Shown here piece by piece: positions 48,303 to 59,554 of a DNA stretch of 64,000 nt. Every line of letters begins with the position of its first letter. Positions within the stretch are counted from its first letter, which is position 1. Below the pieces are notes generated by a model. The model ran no database searches, was not told the origin of the DNA, and saw only the letters and a program-made list of their open reading frames with translations. Both the position numbers and the translations under genes were made by a program. This DNA comes from Blastomussa wellsi (taxonomy: Eukaryota; Cnidaria; Anthozoa; Scleractinia; Plerogyridae), in the NCBI GenBank assembly GCA_947652115.1, contig OX393566.1, forward strand, positions 26,786,281-26,850,280. The letters run 5' to 3'.

Positions 48303-51300
48303 TCATCGTTTGTGGCTCTGCCTGCCTGTCTGGGCTCCAGGGCTTCTGGAAGAAGCAGCAGGCTTGGCTGCTTTACTTGGACCAGTCCTCCTAGAAGCAC
48401 TGCTTGTGCTCTGCTGCCCAGTACTTGAGCCAGCCAATTTTTTTGGTTGAGCCAACCTTTGCAATCTGGCTTGTTCCTTTTCTGCCTTCAGCTAAAATAA
48501 CAGCAATGCAACATATTACGAGCAAACATGGATCTGCAATGCGTACATGCATCAATGTACTTCTTGAGCATTTGGTTGCATGTAATAACCAATCAATGTC
48601 TTCTTAACCGCTTAAACCTTAAATCCATTCAACTTCCTCCATCTGATTATTACCCCATTGCCCTTATAATGGTCTCGGATTCAATGTCTTACTGATCTTA
48701 TGTTAATTGTTGGAGCTATTTTGAGTTTTAATTCTCAGTGGAAACCTGCATGTAGTCAAATTGAAGCCTCACCCTTGCTTGGTATCGCTTCTCAAAATAA
48801 GCCATGTCTTCTTCCTCCGTAGTTCTACATGCCACTTGTCCTGTGCTATCCCCCATCCCATCCTCTAATGTCAGCGCAGCCATACCAGCATGTGTTCTGA
48901 GGAATGGGTGATCATCAGGTCCTAGACGAAACATAATGTAAGAAAGCTGCTTACATGTAGAATCTTTCTTTCAATTGGTACCACCTACACGTACCTACTG
49001 GCCGCTCCAACATATGTAAGGGTGGTGGCCCAACTCCACTGTCATCCAAGCGCATGTAGCCATCCATCAGTGAACTGAAACCTGTTATTCCACCCATAGC
49101 AGCATAAGGAATGTCTTGACCCACTGGGTGGCCACGGCATATCCGTTCTTCCCTTGTCTCTATGATTGTCTGCAAAATGGAAAATGATATAATTTGTAAC
49201 GTACCATCAGTTCCATATTTCAAGTAGTTGCCTGTAAAAGTGGAGTGATTGCTTAGGATGTGCATGGTTGTGGCAGCTATACATGTAGTTACATGTAATT
49301 TTATGGAATTGTTTGATAGGGAGTAGTATAGAAGGAGAGTAGGCCCAATGTCAGCAGGAGAATAGTAAGCCAGTGGGGTGGGGGAAAGTCTTTGGGTCTC
49401 CAAGTGATTTTCTGTTTTTTCCCTCAGGGAGGGTGTGGAGTAGCCCTCAGAACTAAAATGCAAATTTCTAAGGGTGTGTGTGGGTGGAGGAGGGGTTGTG
49501 CCTGGTCCATGTTCTGTAATTTAACTTCCGTGGCAGTCAGATGTAGAAGCTAATGGTTGACTTCTGCTAATGAATTGTCTCAAGGGAAGACAGAACTTAG
49601 GTTTCAGTGAATTCAAGATTAAAAGATCTGAATAGACCTTTTTCACTTAGGCGTGTTTGTTTCCATGTGACATTCTCTAGAGAATTGTTCTTTCTGTCCG
49701 TCCAAAAATTATTTTTTCATATACATGCAAATATTTGAAAATTTGAAAGCAAGAATTCTTAAGAGTACCATCACATGGTCTAATGGGGCAGCAAATCGCC
49801 CAAGCAAAAAAGGTCTATTAAAGACACCTACATGTAACTGTTCAAAGTTGATTCACAAATTCATTCATTCACCGACCTTATGAACATAAGTTGGTTGTCC
49901 ACAACCACAAGTGTAGGAACTTGTGAACCTCTTACATGAACATCCCTTTGAGCACTTGTAAGGCACCACTTCAGAATGTTCTTCCGTAAAGTGCTTACAC
50001 TGGCATCTGATTGGCTGGGTGCCATTCTTTGGAACATAGTGGTAACTCTTACATTTACATCCGCTTACTTTACAAGGAACTGGAATAGGTCTGGTCTGTG
50101 GTAATGTCTCATAGTCAGTTTTATGTTGTTTGTACCTAAGGTTTCCAAAAAAAATATATTTAATATTTCGTACATGAACATAGAAATTTATAATTATTTA
50201 TTGCATTCAACGAACAGAGAATGCATTCCTAATTTTTGTGTGGTCCCTATATACATACTGGGTGTCCTGCATATACCAAGGGAGACTTTGGGCTGAAGCA
50301 ACTTGCCTCGCTTTCATTATATAAGCCTTGTTTTGACAAACGAAGAAATGGAGCCATTTGGAAAACATTTTTGCTCAATGAAATGACTGAAGTTAAACTG
50401 ATGATGGATATGACAAAAAGCACTACAGGGTTATTGGTAATTTGCAGAATGCGGTTACATATTATGTGGTTTCACTCATGTTTGCTTGCAGTAGGCTTTT
50501 TAAGTGTTGGGAAGGACCAAATACAATATAATGCTGGCAAGAAAACAGTGTATTCTGTGTTCTGCAAATTACCCATGCCACAATTTATTGATGCTACTCG
50601 TATTCAATGGCATTCAAATGTATTGTGAAATTCAGTGTTATTCACAGAAAATTTGGGTCTTTAATTTTGGGTTTACCTCGGTGTAACTTTTTCCTTTGTC
50701 TTGATCTATTGTTTTCCTGTTCTATATTGTTTTGCAGTTCTTTGTTTTGTTCATTCTTTTTTTTACGTCACTCGTGAGTTTCACAGGTTTTTACACACCG
50801 AGGATGAGCCTTAATTTTTCTGACGAAATCACAGAACAAATGTTTAGTCAACATGAACATTGTGCAGTAATTTCTAGAATTTCGATACAAAATTAATATT
50901 TTTGAAGCTTATTAAATCCTTTCAAAAAAAGGACAAATTCCAATAAATTTTATCCTGTCAAATCAACTCTTATAGTATTATTATTGATGTAGACAGACAT
51001 CGATTTGCCTGGTCATGCAATCTTTCCTCAAAATGGTTGTGTAATGAGGAAATGCCTCTCACAGACAGACAGGCAGACATGTTTTATTTGGAGTCTTATA
51101 CAATAAATATCCTCTTTGCTACCCCCCCCCCCCCCCCTTCATTGAGACACACTAAGTTCACTCTTGCCACTGACAGGCTTTGTTGTTCCTGGTGGTATTT
51201 GGATACCAGTGGCAGATCTAGGGGAGGGGTCAGGGGGTTCGGACCCCCATTTCCTAACCAAAGTTTTTGTTACTACTCATTTGACGCTGAAATTCTCACA

Positions 51301-51945
51301 TCGACAGGATCGCCTATTATTACCGGTACTCAACTTTGGACTCCCCGTCAAAAATTCCTGGATCCGCCCCTGGATACCATCTAACGCACTTCTCTAATCT
51401 TTGATTACTACTGGTAGTATATCACTGAATTTTTACCTATGATTACAGAAACACATTGTTTCTGGTCCAACCATCTTACAATCCATGCCATTTGGTGCTG
51501 TCCAGCTAACGAAAAGCCTATTTTTCATTCTCATGGGCAGTACCTTTTTCTTGTACTCCTCATATTCTTCAGGGGTAAAGAGCTCTCCACCATCATCGTC
51601 CCCAACAATCCTGAAAAGGGGGTTTACCACAGTGTAAGAACTACAACCTGTGACATTTTATATTTTATATTGTTTTAAGGTATTTGTTTTGGATGAGTCA
51701 AAAAGTGTCTAAAGGGAAGAAACTAAAAAGTCGTGAATCGCTTTTACACGAAATTCTGAACTGCAAATACAGTTCCCATTATGACTACGCCTCGATCAAC
51801 TTCAAAAAACGTTCAGTTGAAGCAGTGTGCGTTTTGGGTAAATTTGTACCTAAATTTTAGTTACATACCTTCGGTATTCCAAATATTGGTCAATAGAGGC
51901 TGCCGCACTATGATCGAGCTTTAAATGCACTCGATTCCCTGCCAT
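48303..51945 (-). CDS. FAM221A: FAM221A-like protein, 6 exons, 340 residues
   Basis: Exons in transcript order: 51869-51945, 51437-51610, 49877-50135, 48995-49169, 48773-48921, 48303-48491. They sum to 1,023 nt with a continuous frame. The start has a good context (AAAATGG) and an in-frame TGA 27 nt upstream (51970-51972). The protein begins [20 protein letters not shown]. Exon 3 encodes the FAM221 hallmark, a Cys/His-dense block ([42 protein letters not shown]), probably metal-binding. Exon 4 has [22 protein letters not shown] and exon 5 [18 protein letters not shown]. The tail is Ser/Ala/Lys-rich. The family has no established biochemical function that I know. It is convergent with TRRAP and divergent from ZSWIM2. 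FAM221A versus FAM221B is judged from overall resemblance and length (human FAM221A is about 300 residues). Confidence 0.87.
50670..50810 (+). repeat. Dispersed repeat with CCTCGGTGTAA inverted ends
   Basis: GGGTTTACCTCGGTGTAA at the start and TTACACACCGAGGATGAGCC at the end form imperfect inverted ends. ACGTCACTCGTGAGTTT lies inside. A second copy is at 60107-60257 in the same orientation. Confidence 0.7.
51209..51371. mobile_element. Short hAT-like element with 8-bp target duplication
   Basis: Ends GTGGCAGATCTAGGGG and CTGGATCCGCCCCT are imperfect inverted repeats of the widespread GGCGGATCCAGG type. GGATACCA flanks it exactly on both sides (51201-51208 and 51372-51379), an 8-bp duplication as expected for hAT elements. 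Confidence 0.75.
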
Positions 51946-52243
51946 TTTGGATTCCAACAACGTCAACTTTCAGACAACCACAAGAAAAGGGTTTTTGGTT
52001 TTTAGGTTTCCAAAACAACGTACTTTACTTCACATAAGGGAGGTAAAATGTCCCTCGGTTAACTAGTTCCAGGTCTTCTCCACTTACTGGTTCCAGTCTT
52101 TCCCTGAAAATCGTTGCCAGGCAAGCGTGAATGCGAGGCAAAAACAAATTTACCAAACTTCAAATACCTTGAAGTAGAAGCGGGTTTACTATGTGTAAAT
52201 TCCTTCGAAAATACCAAAAATGTAATAAATAACACACCGTGGT
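51946..52243. promoter_or_regulatory. Bidirectional promoter between FAM221A and ZSWIM2
   Basis: Only 298 bp separate the two start codons, which face away from each other. Both proteins read open from their ATG with in-frame stops just upstream (51970-51972 on the minus strand, 52226-52228 on the plus strand), so 5' UTRs of both genes and the promoter must share this space. I see no clear TATA box at a convincing distance. An RFX-type X-box lies inside at 52113-52126. Confidence 0.75.
52113..52126. promoter_or_regulatory. Putative RFX X-box
   Basis: The sequence GTTGCCAGGCAAGC is two inverted half-sites: GTTGCC, a 1-nt spacer, then GGCAAG. The RFX consensus is GTNRCC, a 0-3 nt spacer, then RGYAAC; only the last base of the right half differs. 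It lies 118 bp before the ZSWIM2 start codon and 168 bp before that of FAM221A, within the usual range for X-boxes of ciliary genes. Confidence 0.6.
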
Positions 52244-53687
52244 ATGGCTCGGCGGATTCCTTGGAGAAGGCTTTGCCCAGAAGTTATTGCAAACAGGATC
52301 GAGGAAGCCAGTCAAGCTAGAATTTACCTTCTCCGCGAGACGGGTCCCACTGGATTTCTTTTGAAGGAAGATGGTTTGGATCGAAAATTCAAGGTACAAA
52401 CAAGTACTACATGTTCAAAGTACTGTGTACCGGAAGATAGTTTGACTTGTGCAGAAACCTTAGAAACAATACATTTAAAACTGTCGCCATTGTTTTGTTT
52501 TGCATTTATTTGTCTGACGGTACTGTGTAGGGAGACTGTTTATCTTTTACTCGCTCTTACATATGTGTTTTGCTAATTCGTTAAGTTATTTTTCTCTTTT
52601 CTTTTTAGGTATTTTTGGGTGATCAACATTCCTGTACTTGTCAAACGTTCACTAAGGAAAAGGAGCTGTGCATTCACATTCTTTGGTTAGTTAATACTGT
52701 AATGAGGAATTCAGGATGCAGTTTTTAAATTATACTTAATAACTGATGCTGGGGTTTTGATCATGGACTATGTGTAGACCATTTAGGTATATCCTCTCTT
52801 GGTAAAATCTTTGAAATGTCTCTAAAAGTTAGTACATGCTTTTAACTTTGGAATTAAATATTAATCACTGGCTGATGTCCTTAGCAATTTTTTTTCTTGT
52901 TCTTTTAACACAGGGTACTTCTCAAGAAATTCAGAGTACCCAAGGAAAATCAAAGTATGTTAAACTTGATATCCTTCAAGTACACAAATTATGTAGAATT
53001 TATTATGCAGTGTAACGCTGTTAGTGGAAGTATTCAGGCATGTATGGTTCATTACCCCACAGAATTTCCTGCTCTTGCAAACATCCAACCCCTTCAATTT
53101 CTTTAAGATAAATGCAGTGATCACATATGAAATGAACATTTTGCTTTGACTTTTACTTAGTTATTTTTCAACTGTCGCTTGTGGAGCGTGAGATTAATGA
53201 GGTCATGAGAGGAAGCTACTCAAGGACAAGAAGAGCAACGAGAAAAGACTCTGAGAACGACACGGCATCTTCTGATAACAGAGAAAAACTTGAACAAAAA
53301 CAAATTGAGGAAGAAGATGTGTGTCCTATTTGTCAGGACGAGTTGCTACAGAAGCCTGAACCAATAACATACTGCAAGTAAGTCTCCAAGTTGATCTTCA
53401 AGAGTTGTTATAAGCTTCTTATTTTTTATTATGTAATGTTCTGAATTACAAACAAAGCATCTCCTTGATCTTTTGAAGATATGGTTGTGGTAACAGTGTG
53501 CACATAAAATGTATGAAGGTCTGGGCCGAACATCAACGCTCAACTGGTGAAACTATAGTTAAATGCCCTCTGTGTAGAGTGGACTTTGGATCTTTTCAGG
53601 TTAGTTTGCAAAATTTGTAAAGTTTATGAACTTCACAATCTATGACGTCACATTTATTCCTCATACTACCGGCATGTACAGTACATG

Positions 53688-53721
<34 letters not shown>

Positions 53722-56700
53722 AATTTTTTAAACCAGTTTGATTTTTATTTCCCTTTGTTTCATGTTGATTTGCATAATCTGAAACAAAACAAGGGAAATC
53801 AATATCAAACTGGTTTAAAAATTTTTAAACCAGGGATAAATTTAAACCACAACATATACATGTACTGCATGTACATGTACTTTATGCACAGTTAAGGGAG
53901 TTTATATTTATTTGTCCAAAGTGTCTGTAGATACATATTCCACCAAAGGCAAATGGTCTCTATTTTGCAACAGTATAAATAAAATATAACATTCTGTTTA
54001 CAGGAATTGATGGACGAGTTTCACAAATCTTCTCGACGTAAAACAAGGGCGGAAAGAAAAGACCTTCACCTTGGGGCGACTTGTAAAAGGTGCAGAGTGT
54101 GTCCTATTGCAGGAAAATGTTATAGGTAAGAGACAAAGATAGCTTTCACATGAAACATTATTTTCCTGAGACCTACATGCAGTGTACATTTTACATAATA
54201 CTGTATATCAAACACGAGAGACAGTGTTTCATCACATTTCCAGACACTAAGAAGAGGGTTGAAAATAATGCATAGCAAAGTATTGTTCACAAACTTCAAG
54301 GTGTTTGGAAATAAGATGAAACACTCTCTCACATATCTGATGTATATTCTTAATCAAATCTAAAGTACATGTCACTGAAATCAAGGGTCATCCACTAATG
54401 AAGGGCTATGCCCGAAACGTCTAGCCTCTACAGTTAAATATGGCACTTTTTATTTCTTAGGGAAAACGTTGACTAACAATTTTTTGTGTATTAGTACAAG
54501 TGCCACGCAGCTCACAGATTTTTCTCTGCCAATTTCTTATATGTACAATCATGCTGCAAGTGTTCTAAATGAAAGTGTAAATTATCTCTTCACAGGTGTG
54601 TTGTTTGTGCGGATTATCATCTATGCCACACATGTTTTGCCACAGATGTCCACATGCAACATTCCTTTCAGTTTAGACAGGTATATAATTAGAATACATA
54701 TTTTTCCCCAGACATACTTAAAAAGCTAGCGATTAGTAGTAATTGTTTGGAGGGGTGTTCCAGGTTCGAGCCCTGGCTGGAGTACCTTGCATTGTGTTCT
54801 CTACAAGGCCTGCCCTGTGATAGACTGCGAGCAGTCTCTATTTTGCTCCACAATCTGCAATGAAAGCAAAAATTTGTGAGCGCTATTTTCAAGGGGCAAG
54901 CGGCAAATCCGCGAGCCGCAAGCTGTGTGGGTGCCAGATGGAGTCAACTCCATCTGGCGCCCACGCTCACTTTCATTGCGAATTGTGGAGCAAAATAGAG
55001 ACTGCTCGCAGTAGTAGCCCTGTGATTGAAAGTTGTATTTCTACAACACCAATCTAGAAACCCAGTGAACGCTGGCGTGCAGCTTCAAGAGTCGTGCCTC
55101 TACCAAGTGCAGTCATAAGTGATCTACAAAGCCGTGACATTTCTGATAGTGATTATGAAATGTTGCTTCAACTGGACAGGTAAAGTTGGTGAAGTATATC
55201 TCTAGAAACATTAGTATTTATTATTTTTCTTTTTAAAGGTTTCACATGATTCAAGGAAAAAATAAATCTTGTTCATTTATCAGACTTTTAGGTCTGACTC
55301 TGTCCTCTTTTTCTCTTTAATCACCTAATTAGGTTTTCACATGTTATTGAGAATTAGCAAGGCCTTTGATTGGGTACAAAATCATGTGATGATGATGATG
55401 ACAACTTTGTGAGCACTTGTCGGAATGTTTAGCTTGGTAAAAACTAATTAAGGTCATTCCCCTGTATTGCATTGTGCATCCTTACTGCGCACGATTTATT
55501 GCGTCATCAGCGCGCGCACCTAAAGAAAACTGCGGCGTTTTATTTACGGCTTTGCTCATGAAGGAGATAAATCGTTGTTTTCTCATAAACGAGTATGGTG
55601 ACCTATATTTTTTTACCCTTTTTCTGAGACTAGCAATCACTTTCTTCCTATAACAGGAATATAAAAAAATTCCCATTGCAGAAAAATAAATAATCGACGG
55701 AAACGTGAACTTATTGAACAGATATTGTAGCCTCGAGATCACTGCATACTAGTAACAAGTTGAATCAAGGTCGACTGGAAATGCATGCTTTCATATTGAA
55801 ACAAACAAACATATTGAAATTGTTCCTTGAAGGCGATACAGTATATCTATAGTTTTTCCCTTGTTTTGCTTTCTCCCTATTTTTTTCTTCTCCCATAAGA
55901 CGTGGCATGAGCTAGTCAAATGAAAACATTTCTGAAGCTGATATTTTAACGAATTATGGGGTATTTTCAAGGTGCTCCTGCTCCTAAACGAATATGGGAA
56001 CCCCTCTTTTTCATTGCAAAATTTAAATTCCCTTACGATGAACAACAGATGGGCAAAGTTTGAACGAAAATCTATTGTCAGTTCTATTTCAGGGGAATGA
56101 CCTTAATGACACTATTAACATATAAAAAAGTATATCTTAGCGACAGTACATATTGCTCAAACTTAAGTTACTAATACATGTCGTGATACATATCGCTTTT
56201 CTCTGGAGAATCTTCTTTTTTGTCATGAGGGCACTGTAAATACCAATGCTTCTCATTATGGTGGTCAAAATGCACATATTCAAATCATCATGTGCATGTG
56301 AAATCTTGTTTGTGTGTCATTTCAAAGGCTGATTTTATGTAAATGACAACGTTAGTGTGGGTTCAGTGTAACCCATGCACAGTATCTGCTACATAATTAT
56401 TTTTGCCATTTCACGTTTTTTCACACATCGCTTTTATCTGTACAACCACAGGCAGGTTACTGATCAGGATGGAATCCCTGCTCGCATGATGCACAGTCTA
56501 CCAACACAAGTGTTACAAGAAAGGCACAGTCTGCTCAGTGATGGCAGCAACTGCGGCGTCTGCTTACAAGGATTCCAGACACACCAGCGCATAAGGACCT
56601 TACCGTGCCAGCACCCGTTTCACATTACCTGCATTGACAACTGGCTTACAAACCACTGTCAGTGTCCTACAGATGGCTCTTATGTCGGTTCTGTTAAAAC

Positions 56701-58641
56701 TGTGACATCCATTACCTCACCTCAGCTAGGTCACCTGGTGCCAGGAGTGGGACGGTATACGACTGGTTCTAACAGTACTCCTGGCTTAGGTGGTGCTGGT
56801 GCGAAAAGACCTGGACAGAGATTAAAAGGACTTAGTGACAGGAATGATTCAGCAAAAAGTTTACCAAGCAGTTTTACTCTCAGTGGGTCTGGATTGCTGG
56901 CATCACAATCAAACAACAACAGGTCACGGTGAGCGTAAGTCAGTTGTTTTGCCGTATCAGTTTGAAGAGTAATGAGCTCAAAATTTTGTGAGAAATGGTT
57001 AATTCAAATGAGGTGAGACCCCAGGCCTAAATGGGGCCTTTCCAAGATCTTGGCATGTGAATAGGAGCTTGTGTTAGGTAAATTACATCAATGTATATAT
57101 CTAGTCATTACTTCCTTGTAATTTATTGCGCTGTTGCTGTCAAAATCAGCTAAATATATTTACATATATTAATATTTGCATTAGCTTCTTGTTCTGCCAA
57201 AAGTCCACTAGTGATTTTATAACTTCCACTGAAGAAATATAAATGTAGATTAAGAGATACATGTCTAAGTTGGACAGCAATTCTAAATTTATTGCAGATC
57301 CAACGTAGACATCCAAACTCCTGATCACATGTCAACATTAGAGCCTTCATTGCTTGATCAGCCACGTATTACTGTGAATACTGGACCCTTCCGACTGTCA
57401 TCAGCAGGACGGGAAGGAACAGGATCTCGACAGAGAACTACACAAGAATTATCACCTGCAATCAAGAGGTTTACCAGACACAACATAACATTCAGCCCTG
57501 CAAATTCATCTAAACCACCCATGCCACCTCAGAGTTTGAACAACAATAGGAGTGCTAGCGGTGATACCAGGCGACCAAGAACTAAACTCAACAAAACCCA
57601 GCGAAGCAGTGTAAGTAGCAAAGGGATGAGACTTAGGAGTTGTTGTTGTTGGGGAAGTTGTTAGGCAACGTTCTTCTGAACAAGAATCCCAAGGGCTCTG
57701 AGAATGAGATAGAATGCATACAATGTATCTGTCCTTATTGGGTCGTCATGGTAACGGGAAAATTTTGCAGCACTTAGGAGGGTTTTTTTGGGGTATTTTT
57801 ATGGAAATTTGCGTAAAACGACATACCTGCTCAGGGGTTTCGTTTGAGGCCGGCGGCCGGACGTAACGTCCGGTTGTTTGAAATGAAAAGTCCGGTAGCA
57901 ACGTCCGATGGTTCACACGAAATAATATTTTTTTTAAGTGTGATGTCCGCTTGCTTAATTTATGAATCCGGTAGTTTCAAATGTTACCGAAAACCCTGCC
58001 TGCTGGTACTCTATTCTGCTTACTGTTAGATGCTTTTTAGGTTGACATGTTTAAAATTGTTTTGTACAAAACCATTTTACTTGTGAGCTTCACGCTCTTT
58101 GAAAGTTTAAAATTTTAAACTGCCTTTGCTAGTAATTTATCCATTAGCTAAAAAAGCTAAGATTTTCATCTATTTAAAGCAACAACCTTTTTTCTGTAAA
58201 ACTGAACACCAGTTTATACCAGTGACCAGGTGCACGAGTGTAAACCTAAAGGCTAAAAATCTCCTGAAAATGTAGTATGCTGCTCGCAGGCTGCCGCGAG
58301 AGTTTTTCTTTTTCTTGTGTCATGCCTGCATGCATGCATGGTCGTGCGTTTTGATTAGTTGTCAAGCTTAGAAGGTCTGTCAGTAGCACTAATTGGCTTA
58401 CATTACTTCACAGTCGGTGGGAGAACTCAGTTTGTTCGCATCGGGAACCGCTGTGCAGTTGGGATCGCAGACGTCACCATTGAATACCGACAAGAGACTT
58501 AAAGGACAGCTTTTGAATGGGAAACTCACATCAAAGAATTCCAGACATTCCGTATCTGATCCTGGACTCGCAGTGACCTTTCTGGAGCCTATTGTCGGTT
58601 CTGGGATTTCTGTCTACCTTCCCCCAGTAGATGTAGATTGA
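52244..58641 (+). CDS. ZSWIM2: ZSWIM2-like E3 ubiquitin ligase (SWIM, RING, ZZ, RING), 11 exons, 650 residues
   Basis: Exons: 52244-52393, 52609-52685, 52914-52954, 53161-53377, 53479-53599, 54004-54125, 54596-54680, 55058-55179, 56452-56928, 57298-57610, 58414-58641 (1,953 nt, frame continuous). Domains in order: SWIM zinc finger (C59, C61, C71, H73); a RING starting CPIC at C144/C147 and closing CPLC at C191/C194; a ZZ-type finger around residues 225-271 (CKRCRVCP then CVVCADYHLCHTCF and a following His-rich stretch); a second RING from C346/C349 through C364, H366, H369, C372 to a CPTD ending. The rest is a Ser/Pro-rich tail. Human ZSWIM2, about 630 residues with the same order, is a testis-enriched ubiquitin ligase linked to death-receptor apoptosis in cell assays. 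An in-frame TAA at 52226 supports the start. The exon 9 donor could be 56922 or 56928; both keep frame. Confidence 0.93.
53673..53874. repeat. 202-bp near-perfect fold-back element
   Basis: The two arms (CATGTACAGTACATGTATAT then GTTGTGGTTTAAATTTATCC and on; the complement at right) pair for about 90 bp with few mismatches. The loop lies around 53765-53780. It lies in ZSWIM2 intron 5. Confidence 0.9.
54392..54424 (+). mobile_element. Hammerhead-like motif of Penelope-like type
   Basis: CTAATGA, then the hairpin GGGC-TAT-GCCC, then GAAACGTC. This is the minimal hammerhead layout with one core change (A instead of G at the third core base). It lies in ZSWIM2 intron 6. A fuller element is not visible. 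Confidence 0.45.
54745..54821 (+). repeat. Partial tRNA-derived SINE
   Basis: GGTTCGAGCCCTGGC (B-box) followed by GAGTACCTTGCATTGTGTTC resembles the SINE at 24214. It is interrupted by the fold-back element that follows. Confidence 0.55.
54822..55016. repeat. Fold-back element inserted in a SINE, 10-bp target duplication
   Basis: ACTGCGAGCAGTCTCTATTT at the left pairs with its complement at the right. An inner palindrome is centred at 54952 (GATGGAGTCAACTCCATC). GCCCTGTGAT occurs immediately outside on both sides (54812-54821 and 55017-55026). Confidence 0.8.
55448..56106. mobile_element. 659-bp nonautonomous DNA transposon with TTAA ends
   Basis: TTAAGGTCATTCCCCTG at the left and CAGGGGAATGACCTTAA at the right are perfect inverted repeats of 13 bp plus TTAA. 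TTAA at both ends is compatible with a piggyBac-type TTAA target duplication. No transposase frame inside. In ZSWIM2 intron 8. Confidence 0.7.
57832..57998. repeat. Short hAT-like relic
   Basis: CAGGGGTTTCGTT at the left and AACCCTG-type end at the right (ACCGAAAACCCTG), with TCCGGTAG/ACGTCCG motifs inside. The arms are only partly complementary. Confidence 0.45.
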
Positions 58642-58731
58642 TCTCAAAATAATTCTACAAAGTGTGTAAAGGAGATATGTTCTGTGGCCGACAGTTGTCC
58701 ACGAATTTTCAATAGTTTTTACATTAAAGCA

Positions 58732-58737
58732 AATAAA
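58732..58737 (+). terminator. Poly(A) signal of ZSWIM2
   Basis: AATAAA 91 bp past the ZSWIM2 stop codon, in an AT-rich 3' UTR. It is the first canonical hexamer downstream. Confidence 0.6.
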
Positions 58738-58741
58738 TATT

Positions 58742-59520
58742 GAGCAAATAAGTGAGTATCGTGTCTTATTTAAGAAACCTCGGCTTAGTACTCAGTCTTT
58801 CCCTGAGGAGGAGAGAGCCTAGGGATTAGGCTGGGGAAACCTTAGACTTTCTGAAAAGTCCTTCTGCCCTGAAATTCAAAATTCATGAGGTCGACTTGTG
58901 GCAAGTCTAGGGAAACCTTTCTAAATATTATAGCATTATAGTCGAAAAACGAAGACTAATAAATGAATTGCAGTCCCGGCATCCCCTGTCCTGGACGAAT
59001 TTTAGTTCATTTTCCGATTGTTTTTACCTCAATTTTGTACATAGTTTGTGTTAAACATAATAGGCCATTTCCGAGTTACCTTGAGCCTCTATTTAAAAGC
59101 GAGTTTAAGTGCGAAAGTTTTGTGATGGTAATTAGTTTTGCTTTCCATATGAACGAAAAAAACGGAGGAAAATTTCCCTCTTCATCACTTGGTAAGAATT
59201 TCCCGTTTGAATGATCCTTTGTCGAAAATTCTTGAATTTACTGGCAACTGATAGTTAACGGTTAACTAGCAGTTAGCAACTGCAGCAAAACGACAAACAC
59301 AAGATAAAAACGAAAAACGAAAAAAAATAGAAGCAGAAAAATCTTAAGAGATCGGGTTCCACTTTTTGTGCATGCCAGAAAAATGTCCCAAAATGCGCTG
59401 CTATTGCAAGGAAACGGGCAGGCTTTCATGTTTCATTTTGAGTAGTTTGGACTCATAGATGTCCAAACATGCGTATTTTTCAAGAATCTCCCAGTGTCAA
59501 TGGGTTAAACTACTCGGACA
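58742..59520. other. Intergenic, nothing recognised
   Basis: No gene, RNA or repeat that I can support. Confidence 0.45.
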
Positions 59521-59554
59521 GTTAAAATTTTTCCATATTTCAGTAATTTTGCTC

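Larger units (their letters stand above)
50136..51436. other. FAM221A intron 2 with several repeats
   Basis: A 1.3-kb intron. It contains a copy (50670-50810) of the repeat at 60107-60257, an ACAGACAGACAT...CAATAAATA segment (51055-51110) like that at 60542-60595, a poly-C run (51121-51137), and a short hAT-like element at 51209-51371. No exon seen. Confidence 0.6.

Noticed and set aside
48951..49463. 170-codon minus-strand open frame as a single-exon gene
   Set aside because: Only the part 48995-49169 matches FAM221A. The upstream portion is intron read-through past an AG acceptor.
50236..50628. 130-codon plus-strand open frame in FAM221A intron 2
   Set aside because: No family resemblance and no codon bias beyond AT-rich background. 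It lies among repeats, so probably chance.
51121..51137. Poly-C run as a possible regulatory tract
   Set aside because: A homopolymer next to a dispersed repeat tail; length is likely unstable or affected by sequencing error.
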